From Pseudomonas fluorescens (GTDB lineage Bacteria; Pseudomonadota; Gammaproteobacteria; Pseudomonadales; Pseudomonadaceae), in NCBI RefSeq assembly GCF_001307275.1, contig NZ_CP012831.1:6254501-6318500 (forward strand): 64,000 bases of DNA. The letters run 5' to 3'. A program made the translations under genes and the position numbers. Positions 45,801 through 53,077 of the stretch are shown here, one piece after another. Under the pieces are notes generated by a model. The model saw nothing but the letters and a program-made list of their open reading frames with translations, searched no databases and had not been told where the DNA came from. How positions within the stretch are numbered: position 1 is the first letter of the stretch; each line of letters starts with the position of its first letter.

Positions 45801-46065
45801 CCTCGAAGCATGCCGCCTGCGTCTGCGGCCGATCCTGATGACCTCCTTCGCCTTCATCATGGGCGTGGTGCCCCTGGTGTTCTCCAGCGGCGCAGGTGCG
45901 GAAATGCGTCATGCCATGGGTGTGGCGGTGTTCTCCGGGATGCTCGGCGTGACCTTCTTCGGTCTGCTGCTCACCCCCGTGTTCTATGTACTGATCCGCA
46001 ACTTCGTCGAGCGCAGCGAGGCCCGCAAGGCGGCCCGGGCTTTGAAACTGGAGGCGCAACAATGA
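42886..46065 (+). CDS. mexF: MexF-like RND multidrug efflux permease
   Basis: A 1059-residue pump, close to MexF at 1062. The opening MKFSQFFISRPIFAAVLSLL and the helix-4 relay in LAIGIVVDDAIVVVENVERNIE are the hallmarks of the HAE1 group. The VPLVFSSGAGAEMRHAMGVAVF stretch in the second half is another. Periplasmic docking loops are present in full. In MexF-type pumps, chloramphenicol, fluoroquinolones and trimethoprim are known substrates. The permease starts 15 bases after the mexE-like stop and its own stop overlaps the channel start by four bases (ATGA). No truncation or frameshift is seen. Confidence 0.92.
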   Translation: MKFSQFFISRPIFAAVLSLLILIAGAISLFQLPISEYPEVVPPTVVVRANFPGANPKVIGETVAAPLEQAITGVENMLYMSSQSTADGKITLTITFALGTDLDNAQVQVQNRVTRTEPKLPEEVTRIGITVDKASPDLTMVVHLTSPDKRYDMLYLSNYALLNIKDELARLGGVGDVQLFGMGDYSLRVWLDPNKTASRNLTATDVVTAIREQNRQVAAGALGAPPSPNAQSFQLSINTQGRLVNEEEFENIIIRSGANGEITRLKDIARVELGSSQYALRSLLDNQPAVAIPIFQRPGSNAIQISNDVREKMEELKKGFPAGMDYSIVYDPTIFVRGSIEAVVHTLFEALILVVLVVILFLQTWRASIIPLVAVPVSLIGTFAVMHLFGFSLNALSLFGLVLAIGIVVDDAIVVVENVERNIELGLTPVEATKRAMGEVTGPIIATALVLCAVFVPAAFISGLTGQFYKQFALTIAISTVISAINSLTLSPALAAVLLKGHDAPKDRFSKFLDKVFGGWLFRPFNRFFERASHGYVGTVARVIRSSGIALVLYAGLMVLTFFGFSTTPTGFVPGQDKQYLVAFAQLPDASSLDRTEDVIKRMSDLALKQPGVESAVAFPGLSINGFTNSPNAGIVFVTLKPFDERKDPSMSAGAIAGALNGKYSEIQEAYMAIFPPPPVQGLGTIGGFRLQIEDRGNLGYDELYKETMNIITKSRSVPELAGLFTSYTVNVPQVDAAIDREKAKTHGVAVSDIFDTLQIYLGSLYANDFNRFGRTYQVNVQAEQQFRLESDQIGQLKVRNNRGEMIPLATFIKVSDTSGPDRVMHYNGFITAEINGAAAPGYSSGQAEKAIEKLLKDELPNGMTYEWTDLTYQQILSGNTALFVFPLCVLLAFLVLAAQYESWSLPLAVILIVPMTLLSAITGVILSGGDNNIFTQIGLIVLVGLACKNAILIVEFAKDKQLEGMNPLAAVLEACRLRLRPILMTSFAFIMGVVPLVFSSGAGAEMRHAMGVAVFSGMLGVTFFGLLLTPVFYVLIRNFVERSEARKAARALKLEAQQ

Positions 46066-47483
46066 GTTTGAAAGCGTTCGTTCCGAGCTTGCTGGCCCTG
46101 GCGCTGAGCGCCTGCGCCGTGGGTCCGGACTACAAGGCACCACACACGGAGGCGGCGAACATCACCACCGCCACCGACGGTGCCGCCGGCCAGAAAAATT
46201 TCGACCGTGCCCGCTTCGAAGGCGTCTGGTGGCAGCAGTTCGACGACCCGACCCTCAACGCGTTGGTGACCCGCTCCCTGGATGGCAACCGCGAGTTGCG
46301 CGTGGCCTTCGCCCGCTTGCGTGCCGCCCGGGCGATTCGCGATGACGCCAGCAATGACGTGATGCCAACCATCACCAGCCGGGCCAGCAGCGACCTGGGC
46401 AAAGGCCAGATTCCCGGGCAGACCACCGACCGGGTCAACACCGAGCGTTACGACCTGGGCCTGGACATGGCCTGGGAGCTGGACCTGTTCGGACGCATCC
46501 GGCGCAACCTGGAAGCCACCGATGCCGATCAGCAGGCGGTCGAAGCCGACCTCTATCAGTTGCAGGTGACGATGATCGCCGAACTGGTGGACGCCTACGG
46601 TCAATTGCGCGGCGCGCAACTGCGGGAAAAGATCGCCTTGGCGAACCTGAAGAACCAGCAGGATTCGCGCAAGATCACCGAAAGCCTGCGTGATGCCGGC
46701 GTCGGCGATCAGCTCGATGTGGTGCGTGCCGATGCCCGCCTGGCGTCTGTAGAAGCCAGCGTGCCGCAACTGCAGGCCGAACAGGTACGCCAACGCAATC
46801 GCATCGCCACGTTGCTGGGCGAGCGCCCGGACAAACTCAGCGTGGACCTGAGCCCGAAACAATTGCCGGCCATCGCCAAGGCCCTGCCCATCGGCGATCC
46901 GGGTGAACTGCTGCAACGACGCCCGGACATTCTCAGTGCCGAGCGCCAACTGGCCGCCGCCACGGCACGCATCGGCGTGGCCAAGGCCGATCTGTTCCCG
47001 CGGGTCAGCCTGAGCGGTTTCCTCGGCTTCACGGCTGGACGCGGTTCGCAGATCGGTTCCTCGGCCGCCAATGCCTGGGCGCTGGGCCCGAGCATTACCT
47101 GGGCCGCTTTCGACCTGGGCAGCGTGCGGGCGCGCTTGCGCGGTGCCGACGCCGAGGCGGACGGCGCCCTGGCGACTTACGAACAGCAAGTGCTGCTGGC
47201 CCTGGAAGAATCGGAAAACGCCTTCAGTGACTACGGCAAGCGCCAGCAACGGCTGATTTCGCTGATCCGCCAAAGTGAATCGAGCCGCGCCGCCGCCGAC
47301 CTGGCCGAGATTCGCTACCGCGAAGGCACCGTGGACTTCCTCGTGCTGCTCGATGCCCAACGTGAACGCCTGGCCGCCGAAGACACCCAGGCCCAGGCCG
47401 AAGTGGACTTGTACCGCGGCATCGTCGCGATCTACAAGGCCCTGGGTGGCGGGTGGCAACCGGAAACCGTTGCCAGCAACTGA
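46062..47483 (+). CDS. oprN: OprN-like outer-membrane efflux channel
   Basis: A 473-residue channel, close to OprN at 472. It begins MSLKAFVPSLLALALSAC, a lipoprotein signal, followed by AVGPDYKAPHTE. Each half has the OEP helical repeat, and the second carries ELLQRRPDILSAERQLAAATARIG. ATG 46062 overlaps the permease stop (ATGA); the open frame reaches back to 45810, but that part lies inside the permease gene. It ends before a strong terminator at 47536-47568, so this three-gene operon is complete and closed. Confidence 0.9.
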   Translation: MSLKAFVPSLLALALSACAVGPDYKAPHTEAANITTATDGAAGQKNFDRARFEGVWWQQFDDPTLNALVTRSLDGNRELRVAFARLRAARAIRDDASNDVMPTITSRASSDLGKGQIPGQTTDRVNTERYDLGLDMAWELDLFGRIRRNLEATDADQQAVEADLYQLQVTMIAELVDAYGQLRGAQLREKIALANLKNQQDSRKITESLRDAGVGDQLDVVRADARLASVEASVPQLQAEQVRQRNRIATLLGERPDKLSVDLSPKQLPAIAKALPIGDPGELLQRRPDILSAERQLAAATARIGVAKADLFPRVSLSGFLGFTAGRGSQIGSSAANAWALGPSITWAAFDLGSVRARLRGADAEADGALATYEQQVLLALEESENAFSDYGKRQQRLISLIRQSESSRAAADLAEIRYREGTVDFLVLLDAQRERLAAEDTQAQAEVDLYRGIVAIYKALGGGWQPETVASN

Positions 47484-47535
47484 CCCGCCCTGCTCAACCG
47501 AGCTCCTTTGGTTGGCCGCAACCAACCAATTCTTT

Positions 47536-47568
47536 GCCCCGCGTTCATTTGGACGCGGGGCTTTTTTT
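47536..47568 (+). terminator. Rho-independent terminator of the mexEF-oprN-like operon
   Basis: GCCCCGCGT and ACGCGGGGC form a perfect 9-base stem with an 8-base loop, followed by TTTTTTT. It lies 53 bases past the channel stop. This is the clearest terminator in the window. Confidence 0.93.
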
Positions 47569-47601
47569 GCCTATCGCCCACACCCACCTGAAAGATCCCA
47601 T

Positions 47602-47965
47602 TGTGGGAGCGAGCTTGCTCGCGATAGCGGTGGGTCAGTTGGCGGTGATGTCGGCGGCTCAACCGCCATCGCGAGCGAGCTCGCTCCCACAGGGGGCTCG
47701 GGTGGGTACAGGGTTTGTGTCTCCCCTCCATTCCAGTGTGGGAGCCGAGCTTGCTCGCGATGGGGGTGGGTCAGTCAATATCGATATCGCTGATCCGACG
47801 CCATCGCGAGCGAGCTCGCTCCCGCAGGGGGCTCGGGTGGGTACAGGGTTTGTGTCTCCCCTCCATTCCAGTGTGGGAGCCGAGCTTGCTCGCGATGGGG
47901 GTGGGTCAGTCAATATCGATATCGCTGATCCGACGCCATCGCGAGCAAGCTCGCTCCCACAGGTC
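47602..47965. repeat. REP cluster with a 135-base tandem duplication
   Basis: Alternating REP palindromes GTGGGAGC(C)GAGCTTGCTCGCGAT and the inverse fill this gap between the terminator and the HEAT/TPR gene. A 135-base unit occurs twice in tandem (47665-47799 and 47800-47934) with about one base difference, and its first 28 bases recur a third time. The unit holds two opposed REPs plus a spacer with GGTACAGGG... and TATCGATATCG. Such BIME arrays are spread by a RAYT transposase, which is not in this window. Confidence 0.92.
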
Positions 47966-48050
47966 CGCTACCGCTGTGACAAGGTTTGACTCAAGCCGCC
48001 ACCTGACCGAAGCTTGCGACATTTCACGCTTCTGGTAATGGATTCCCTGC

Positions 48051-49109
48051 ATGCCCTCGCCTCGCCGCCGCTATCTGCTCCTCAGTCTCTGTGCCCTGTT
48101 GTTGATCGGTCTTGTCGCGGTGTGGCTACGCAGCACCACGCCGCAAATCCCCGAAGCGATCAAGCGTGGTTACAGTGAAGCCTTGGAAAGCGCCCGCAAC
48201 GGGCAGCCGGGGGCGGCGCGCATGCTTTACCAGCAATTGGGGCGTCCAGACCTCTCACCCAAGCGCCGTGTGTGGCTGCACGCCGAACTGCCCAACTACC
48301 CCAGCCCGCAAGCCCTGAAACTGGCGGACGCGGACCTGCACAGCGAATCACCGGACGTGCGTCGGGCCGCCATCGGCAGCATCGTCGGGCTGGTGCCGAC
48401 GGGCCAGCGCAGCCTGTTGCTCGGCCCACTGCTGGATGATGACGACCCCAATGTCCGGTTCGCCGCCGTGAATGCCCTGCTGGGCCTCTCGCCGGATGAC
48501 CTCGGCTTGTATTTCGGCGCAATGCAGATCGCCATCGATACCTGGGAGCAGGTGCTCGAGGACGGTCCGAAAACCGCGGACGCCCACTACCAGCTCGCCC
48601 GGCTGCACCTGCACAACGCCGAATTGAAGAAAGCCCAATTGGCCCTTGAGCAGGCCTTGCGCCTGCAACCGGACAATCTCCCGGCGCTGGTCATGCAGAT
48701 CGAAGTGCTGGACAAACAAGGCCAGGGCGAAGCCGCACGACAATTGCTCGCCCGACAGTTGCAAACCCAGCCACCGTCGGCTTATCTGCAACATGCGCTG
48801 GGCATGTGGCTGCTGCAACACGGCCAGAGCGAGTATGCGGTGCTCGGTCTGGCAAAAGCCGTGGAACTGGAACCCGAGAACCGGCATTACCGCTATGACC
48901 TGGCGACCACCTTGCATGCCGAACAGGAAGTGGAAGCCGCGCAGAAGCAGTTGCAGGAAATCGTCCAGCGCTACCCCGCCGACCGCAAGGCCCGGGTGTT
49001 GCTGATCAACTATTGGAAGGAAACCGGTCAGTTGCAGAATGTGCAGATCCTGTTGGCGCAATTGGAACAGTTGAACCCCGATGACCCGGCGCTGCAACAG
49101 GGCCTGTAG
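48051..49109 (+). CDS. Membrane-anchored HEAT/TPR-repeat protein
   Basis: A 352-residue protein. An N-terminal signal anchor (LLLSLCALLLIGLVAVWL) places the rest in the periplasm or on the periplasmic side. Residues about 85-145 resemble HEAT-like repeats (SPDVRRAAIGSIVGLVP, DPNVRFAAVNALLGLSP). TPRs follow from about residue 175 (ADAHYQLARLHLHNAELKKA and AVELEPENRHYRYDLATTLH). It is probably a scaffold for protein contacts. It lies on the same strand as the KaiC-like gene but about 200 bases before it, with its own REP-like element between, so co-transcription is uncertain. I cannot name a function. Confidence 0.75.
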   Translation: MPSPRRRYLLLSLCALLLIGLVAVWLRSTTPQIPEAIKRGYSEALESARNGQPGAARMLYQQLGRPDLSPKRRVWLHAELPNYPSPQALKLADADLHSESPDVRRAAIGSIVGLVPTGQRSLLLGPLLDDDDPNVRFAAVNALLGLSPDDLGLYFGAMQIAIDTWEQVLEDGPKTADAHYQLARLHLHNAELKKAQLALEQALRLQPDNLPALVMQIEVLDKQGQGEAARQLLARQLQTQPPSAYLQHALGMWLLQHGQSEYAVLGLAKAVELEPENRHYRYDLATTLHAEQEVEAAQKQLQEIVQRYPADRKARVLLINYWKETGQLQNVQILLAQLEQLNPDDPALQQGL

Positions 49110-49172
49110 GAGCTGCCGAAGGCTGCGATCACTCAATTGCCTTCAGCCTCGCTTCGCTCGACAACACCTACA
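49106..49172. repeat. REP-like element of a second type
   Basis: GTAGGAGCTGCCGAAGGCTGCGATC and, downstream, GCCTCGCTTCGCTCGACAACACCTAC form an imperfect inverted pair. It resembles a second Pseudomonas REP family (GTAGGAGCTG... core), distinct from the GTGGGAGCGAGC type. It overlaps the end of the TPR gene by a few bases. Confidence 0.6.
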
Positions 49173-49306
49173 AAGTTTGTGCAGTACACCGCGTTTTATC
49201 GATGTAAGCGGAACCGCCATCACCGCCAAAGGTCAAGTGTTCAGGCAGTCGATTTCAGGCGTTACCCCGCCTGCTGCCCACTTCCCTAGTCATGAGAGGG
49301 CTATTT

Positions 49307-50809
49307 TTGTCTACATCTAACGAGTTGATCAGTGCAAAAGCCGCCACCGGCATCGAGGGACTGGACGATATCCTCTCCGGTGGTTTGTCCCGCGGCCATG
49401 TGTTCCTGCTCGAGGGCGAACCCGGGACTGGTAAGACCACGGTCGCGTTGCATTTTCTGTTAGCCGGCGCCAAGGCTGGCGAGCGCTCGTTGTACATCAC
49501 GCTATCGGAAACCGAGCGTGAACTGCGTCAGGGCGCGGCCTCCCACGGGTGGACGCTGGATGACAATATTCATATTTTCGAGCTGACCCCGCCCGAAAGC
49601 CTGCTCAATGCCGAGCACCAACAGAGCCTGCTGTATTCCTCGGACCTGGAACTGGGCGAAGCGACGAAGCAGATTTTCGAAGTGGTCGAACGGGTCAAGC
49701 CGACCCGGGTCGTGCTCGACAGCCTGTCGGAGATCCGCCTGTTGGCGCAAAGCTCCCTGCGCTATCGTCGGCAGATCCTGGCGATCAAGCATTATTTCGT
49801 GCGCTACGACGCCACGGTCCTGTTGCTCGACGACCTGACCACCGAGTCCCTGGACAAGACCGTACACAGCGTTGCCCACGGGGTGGTGCGCCTGGAAGAA
49901 CTGACCCCCAACTACGGCGCCGAACGGCGGCGGATCCGGGTGGTCAAGTATCGAGGGCAGAAATACCGCGGCGGTTACCATGACTTCACCATCATGGGCG
50001 ACGGCGTGCACGTCTTCCCGCGCCTGGTCGCCGCCGAACACCGTGGGCAGTACCTGCGCCAGCAACTCTCCAGCGGCATCGGCGAAATGGATGCGCTGCT
50101 GGGGGGCGGTATCGAGACGGGGTCCAGTACCTTGATCCTGGGCCCGGCGGGTACCGGCAAGTCGCTGATCGCGCTGATTTTTGCCGCAGCCGCCGTGCAT
50201 CGCGGCGAGAAAGCCGCACTGTTCATCTTCGATGAAGAGCTGGGCTTGCTGTTCGAGCGCATGAAAAACATCGGCATTGATCTGCAGGCCCTGCTAGAGA
50301 CCGGCAACCTGCTGATCGAACAGGTCGACGCCGCCGAGTTGTCCCCCGGCGAGTTCTCCCACCGCGTGCGCCGTTGCGTCGATGAGGGCAACATCAAGAC
50401 CGTGGTCATCGACAGTATCAACGGCTATCAGGCGGCCATGCCGGAAGAGAACGCCCTGGTACTGCACATGCATGAATTGCTGCTCTATCTCAACCGCAAG
50501 GGCGCGGCGACCTTCATGACCGTTGCACAGCACGGTCTGGTCGGCGACATGCAAGCGCCCGTGGACATTACTTACCTGGCCGATACGGTGATTCTGTTGC
50601 GTTATTTCGAAGCACTGGGCAAGGTTCGCCGGGCGATCTCCATCATCAAGAAACGCACCGGCAGCCACGAGTCGACCATCCGCGAATACCGCATCAGCGG
50701 CGTGGGAATGACCATCGGCGAGCCACTGGAGGCGTTCCAGGGCGTCTTGCGCGGGGTCCCCACCTACATGGGCGAGAGCAACCCGCTGCTCAAGGATGAA
50801 CACCGGTGA
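49307..50809 (+). CDS. KaiC-like ATPase (two RecA-type domains)
   Basis: A 500-residue protein with two KaiC/RecA domains. Walker A motifs are in GEPGTGKTT (first domain, about residue 40) and GPAGTGKSL (about residue 280); each domain also has its hydrophobic strand and Asp. Start TTG 49307 is preferred because GAGAGG lies seven bases before it, whereas ATG 49292 has no such site. Cyanobacterial KaiC phosphorylates Ser431 and Thr432; by-eye alignment puts Thr-Tyr (in ITYLADT) at that place, so the phosphosite pair is not kept. No kaiA or kaiB is near. The hybrid kinase downstream overlaps its stop, so the two are probably partners in one signalling pathway. Non-clock KaiC homologues of Pseudomonas and Legionella occur in similar settings. 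Confidence 0.88.
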   Translation: MSTSNELISAKAATGIEGLDDILSGGLSRGHVFLLEGEPGTGKTTVALHFLLAGAKAGERSLYITLSETERELRQGAASHGWTLDDNIHIFELTPPESLLNAEHQQSLLYSSDLELGEATKQIFEVVERVKPTRVVLDSLSEIRLLAQSSLRYRRQILAIKHYFVRYDATVLLLDDLTTESLDKTVHSVAHGVVRLEELTPNYGAERRRIRVVKYRGQKYRGGYHDFTIMGDGVHVFPRLVAAEHRGQYLRQQLSSGIGEMDALLGGGIETGSSTLILGPAGTGKSLIALIFAAAAVHRGEKAALFIFDEELGLLFERMKNIGIDLQALLETGNLLIEQVDAAELSPGEFSHRVRRCVDEGNIKTVVIDSINGYQAAMPEENALVLHMHELLLYLNRKGAATFMTVAQHGLVGDMQAPVDITYLADTVILLRYFEALGKVRRAISIIKKRTGSHESTIREYRISGVGMTIGEPLEAFQGVLRGVPTYMGESNPLLKDEHR

Positions 50810-52476
50810 CGCTGGCCGAGCCCCTGTCCGAGCGGGCGCTGATCCTCGCGCCGCTGGGACGGGACAGCCAGATCGCCTTGATGATCCTCAATGAAGCCGG
50901 TTTTGCCGGCCTCATCTGCCGCCACCTGGACCATTTGTGCGAAGAGTTGGAAAGCGGTGCCGGCCTGCTGGTGATTTCTTCGGAGGCTTTGGTAGGGCCC
51001 GACCTGGAAACGCTGTTCCAGCAAATCGAACAGCAGCCAACCTGGTCCGACCTGCCCATTGTCTTGTTGACCCATCACGGCGGGCCGGAACAGAACCCGG
51101 CGGCCCGTATCGGTACGCAATTGGGCAACGTGACCTTCCTCGAGCGCCCTTTTCATCCGGTGACCCTGATCAGCCTGGTGACCACCGCCCTGCGGGGTCG
51201 TCGAAGGCAGTACGAAGCCCGCGACCGCCTGATCGACCTCAGCAACAGTGAACTGCGCCTGCAGACCACCCTTGAAACCCTCGAGCAGCAGGTAGAAGAA
51301 CGTACCGCCCAGTTGCGTCACAACGAAGAGGCCCTGCGCCAGTCGCAAAAAATGGAAGCGGTCGGTCAGTTGACCGGCGGTATCGCCCACGACTTCAACA
51401 ACATGCTCACCGGGATCATCGGCAGCCTCGAACTGCTGCGCCGGCGCCTGGCCCGCGGCCGTACCGAGGACCTGGACAGCCTGATCGACCTGGGCGTGAC
51501 CTCGGCCAACCGCGCCGCCGGCCTGACCCATCGCCTGCTGGCGTTTTCCCGACGGCAATCGCTGGACTCCAAGGCCGTCCAGATGAATACGCTGGTGCTG
51601 TCCATGGGCGAGCTGCTGCAACGCAGCCTCAACGAAAGCATTCGCCTGGACATGCAATTGGACGAACAGCTCTGGGTCGCCGAGGCCGACCCCAACCAAC
51701 TGGAAAGCGCCCTGCTCAACCTGGTGCTCAACGCCCGGGATGCCATGCCCAACGGCGGAAACCTGGTGGTGCAGACTTGCAACCGACACCTGGACGCCGA
51801 CTTCACCGATGCCTACACCAACCTGGAGCCCGGCGACTATGTGGTGCTGAGCGTGCAGGACACCGGTTATGGCATGCCCGAAGCGGTGATCGGCCGCGCT
51901 TTCGACCCGTTTTTCACCACCAAGCCGATCGGCCAGGGCACCGGGCTGGGCCTGTCGATGATCTATGGCTTCAGCAAGCAATCGCGTGGTCATGTGACCA
52001 TCGACAGCGAAGTCGACAAAGGCACCACCGTGAACTTGTACCTGCCGCGCTTTCGCGGTGAAGAAGTCCACGAGCCCCAGGTCACCACCCAACATGCGCC
52101 GTATGCGCAGGACGGCGAAACCGTGCTGATCGTCGAGGACGATCCGGCGGTGCGGGTGCTGGTGAGCGCGGTGTTGAGTGAACTGGGTTATGCCTTTGTG
52201 GAAGCGGCCGACGCCAATGGCGCGGTCCCGATCCTCGAGTCAGGCCAACGCATCGACCTGCTGATCAGCGACGTAGGCCTGCCCGGCATGAATGGTCGGC
52301 AACTGGCGGAAATCGGCCGGCAGGTGCGCCCGGACCTGCGGGTGCTGTTCATCACCGGCTACGCCGAGCATGCGGCGGTACGCGGCGGCTTCCTTGACCC
52401 GGGGATGCAGATGATCACCAAGCCGTTCACGTTTGATTTGTTGACGGCCAAGGTGCGGGAGATGATCAAGGTTTGA
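50806..52476 (+). CDS. Hybrid sensor histidine kinase/response regulator
   Basis: A 556-residue protein with no transmembrane helix. It starts with GTG 50806, which overlaps the KaiC-like stop (GTGA), so translation is coupled. Residues 1-130 resemble a degenerate receiver-like domain, followed by a coiled coil. The HisKA region has the phospho-acceptor in IAHDFNNML, then an HATPase with the G2 box GTGLGLSMIYG, and a C-terminal receiver (TVLIVEDDPAVRVL, Asp in LLISDVGLPGMNG). The HDFNN form is typical of soluble kinases in two-component hybrids of proteobacteria. With the KaiC-like ATPase it likely forms a two-part sensor. Confidence 0.9.
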   Translation: MTLAEPLSERALILAPLGRDSQIALMILNEAGFAGLICRHLDHLCEELESGAGLLVISSEALVGPDLETLFQQIEQQPTWSDLPIVLLTHHGGPEQNPAARIGTQLGNVTFLERPFHPVTLISLVTTALRGRRRQYEARDRLIDLSNSELRLQTTLETLEQQVEERTAQLRHNEEALRQSQKMEAVGQLTGGIAHDFNNMLTGIIGSLELLRRRLARGRTEDLDSLIDLGVTSANRAAGLTHRLLAFSRRQSLDSKAVQMNTLVLSMGELLQRSLNESIRLDMQLDEQLWVAEADPNQLESALLNLVLNARDAMPNGGNLVVQTCNRHLDADFTDAYTNLEPGDYVVLSVQDTGYGMPEAVIGRAFDPFFTTKPIGQGTGLGLSMIYGFSKQSRGHVTIDSEVDKGTTVNLYLPRFRGEEVHEPQVTTQHAPYAQDGETVLIVEDDPAVRVLVSAVLSELGYAFVEAADANGAVPILESGQRIDLLISDVGLPGMNGRQLAEIGRQVRPDLRVLFITGYAEHAAVRGGFLDPGMQMITKPFTFDLLTAKVREMIKV

Positions 52477-52528
52477 GGCGATGGGCAGGCATTGTGGCGA
52501 GCACGCTGGCTCCCGCAAGCGGGCGCGG

Positions 52529-52625
52529 TAGGAGCTGTCGAGCGGAGCGAGGCTGCGATCTTTCCCCAGACACTTGAATCTCCAGCGAAAGATCAAAAGA
52601 TCGCAGGCTTCGCCAGCTCCTACAT
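52529..52625. repeat. REP pair of the GTAGGAGCTG type
   Basis: GTAGGAGCTGTCGAGCGGAG and the inverse (TCGCCAGCTCCTAC) flank a 50-base stretch that includes GATCAAAAGATCGCAGGC. It lies between the convergent plus-strand hybrid kinase and the minus-strand response regulator, where a long hairpin could stop both transcripts. Confidence 0.75.
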
Positions 52626-52699
52626 AGCCCAGCGGGAGCAAGCGCCCTCGCCGCAGGGTTTTGCCTGATCTGCCGGGACATGCCCCCTCACCCGGCCTA

Positions 52700-53077
52700 C
52701 TACGACAACATCGACTGCATGATGCGCTGTAGCTCATCCAAGTCGAACGGTTTATCCAGGATCGGGGCCTTGCGGGTAATGGGGCTATCGGTGTCGCGCA
52801 CTTCCTGCGCGTAGCCACTGATGAAGATGACCTTCAGTTCGGGCCGCAGCTTGACCGCAGGCTCGGCGATCTGCACCCCGGAAATACCGCCCGGCAGGCG
52901 GAAGTCGGTAATCATCATGTCCAGATGCGGCTTGCTCGCCAGGATCTCGAACGCCTGGTCACCGTTTTCGGCCTGCAACACCCGATATCCCTCGCCCGAC
53001 AGGTAGGCCGACAGCACCATCAGGATCGACGGGTCATCCTCGACGATCAATACAACATCTTGCGCATCTTCACTCAT
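52700..53077 (-). CDS. Single-domain response regulator
   Basis: A 125-residue receiver domain. Acidic residues in LIVEDDPS, the phospho-acceptor Asp in MMITDFRLPGG, the Thr/Ser position in FISGYAQEVR and the Lys in ILDKPFDL are all present. No output domain follows, so it works by phosphate shuttling or protein contact. ATG 53077 overlaps the upstream kinase stop by eight bases, so it is the last gene of the hybrid kinase-CheR-CheB-kinase run. A start at 53098 is also open but less likely. It probably takes phosphate from one of the kinases here. Confidence 0.9.
   Translation of the reverse strand: MSEDAQDVVLIVEDDPSILMVLSAYLSGEGYRVLQAENGDQAFEILASKPHLDMMITDFRLPGGISGVQIAEPAVKLRPELKVIFISGYAQEVRDTDSPITRKAPILDKPFDLDELQRIMQSMLS

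Noticed and set aside
42979..46143. 1054-residue open frame on the minus strand
   Set aside because: It is antisense to the mexF-like gene; its composition is rich in His, Gln, Gly and Arg with no family motifs, as expected from a high-GC shadow frame.
47602..47965. Regularly spaced repeats considered as a CRISPR array
   Set aside because: The repeat units are REP palindromes and the intervals are identical copies, not unique spacers; no cas genes are near.
47453..47989. Peptides with repeated SRASSLPQGARVGTGF segments
   Set aside because: They are translations of the REP array; no coding support.
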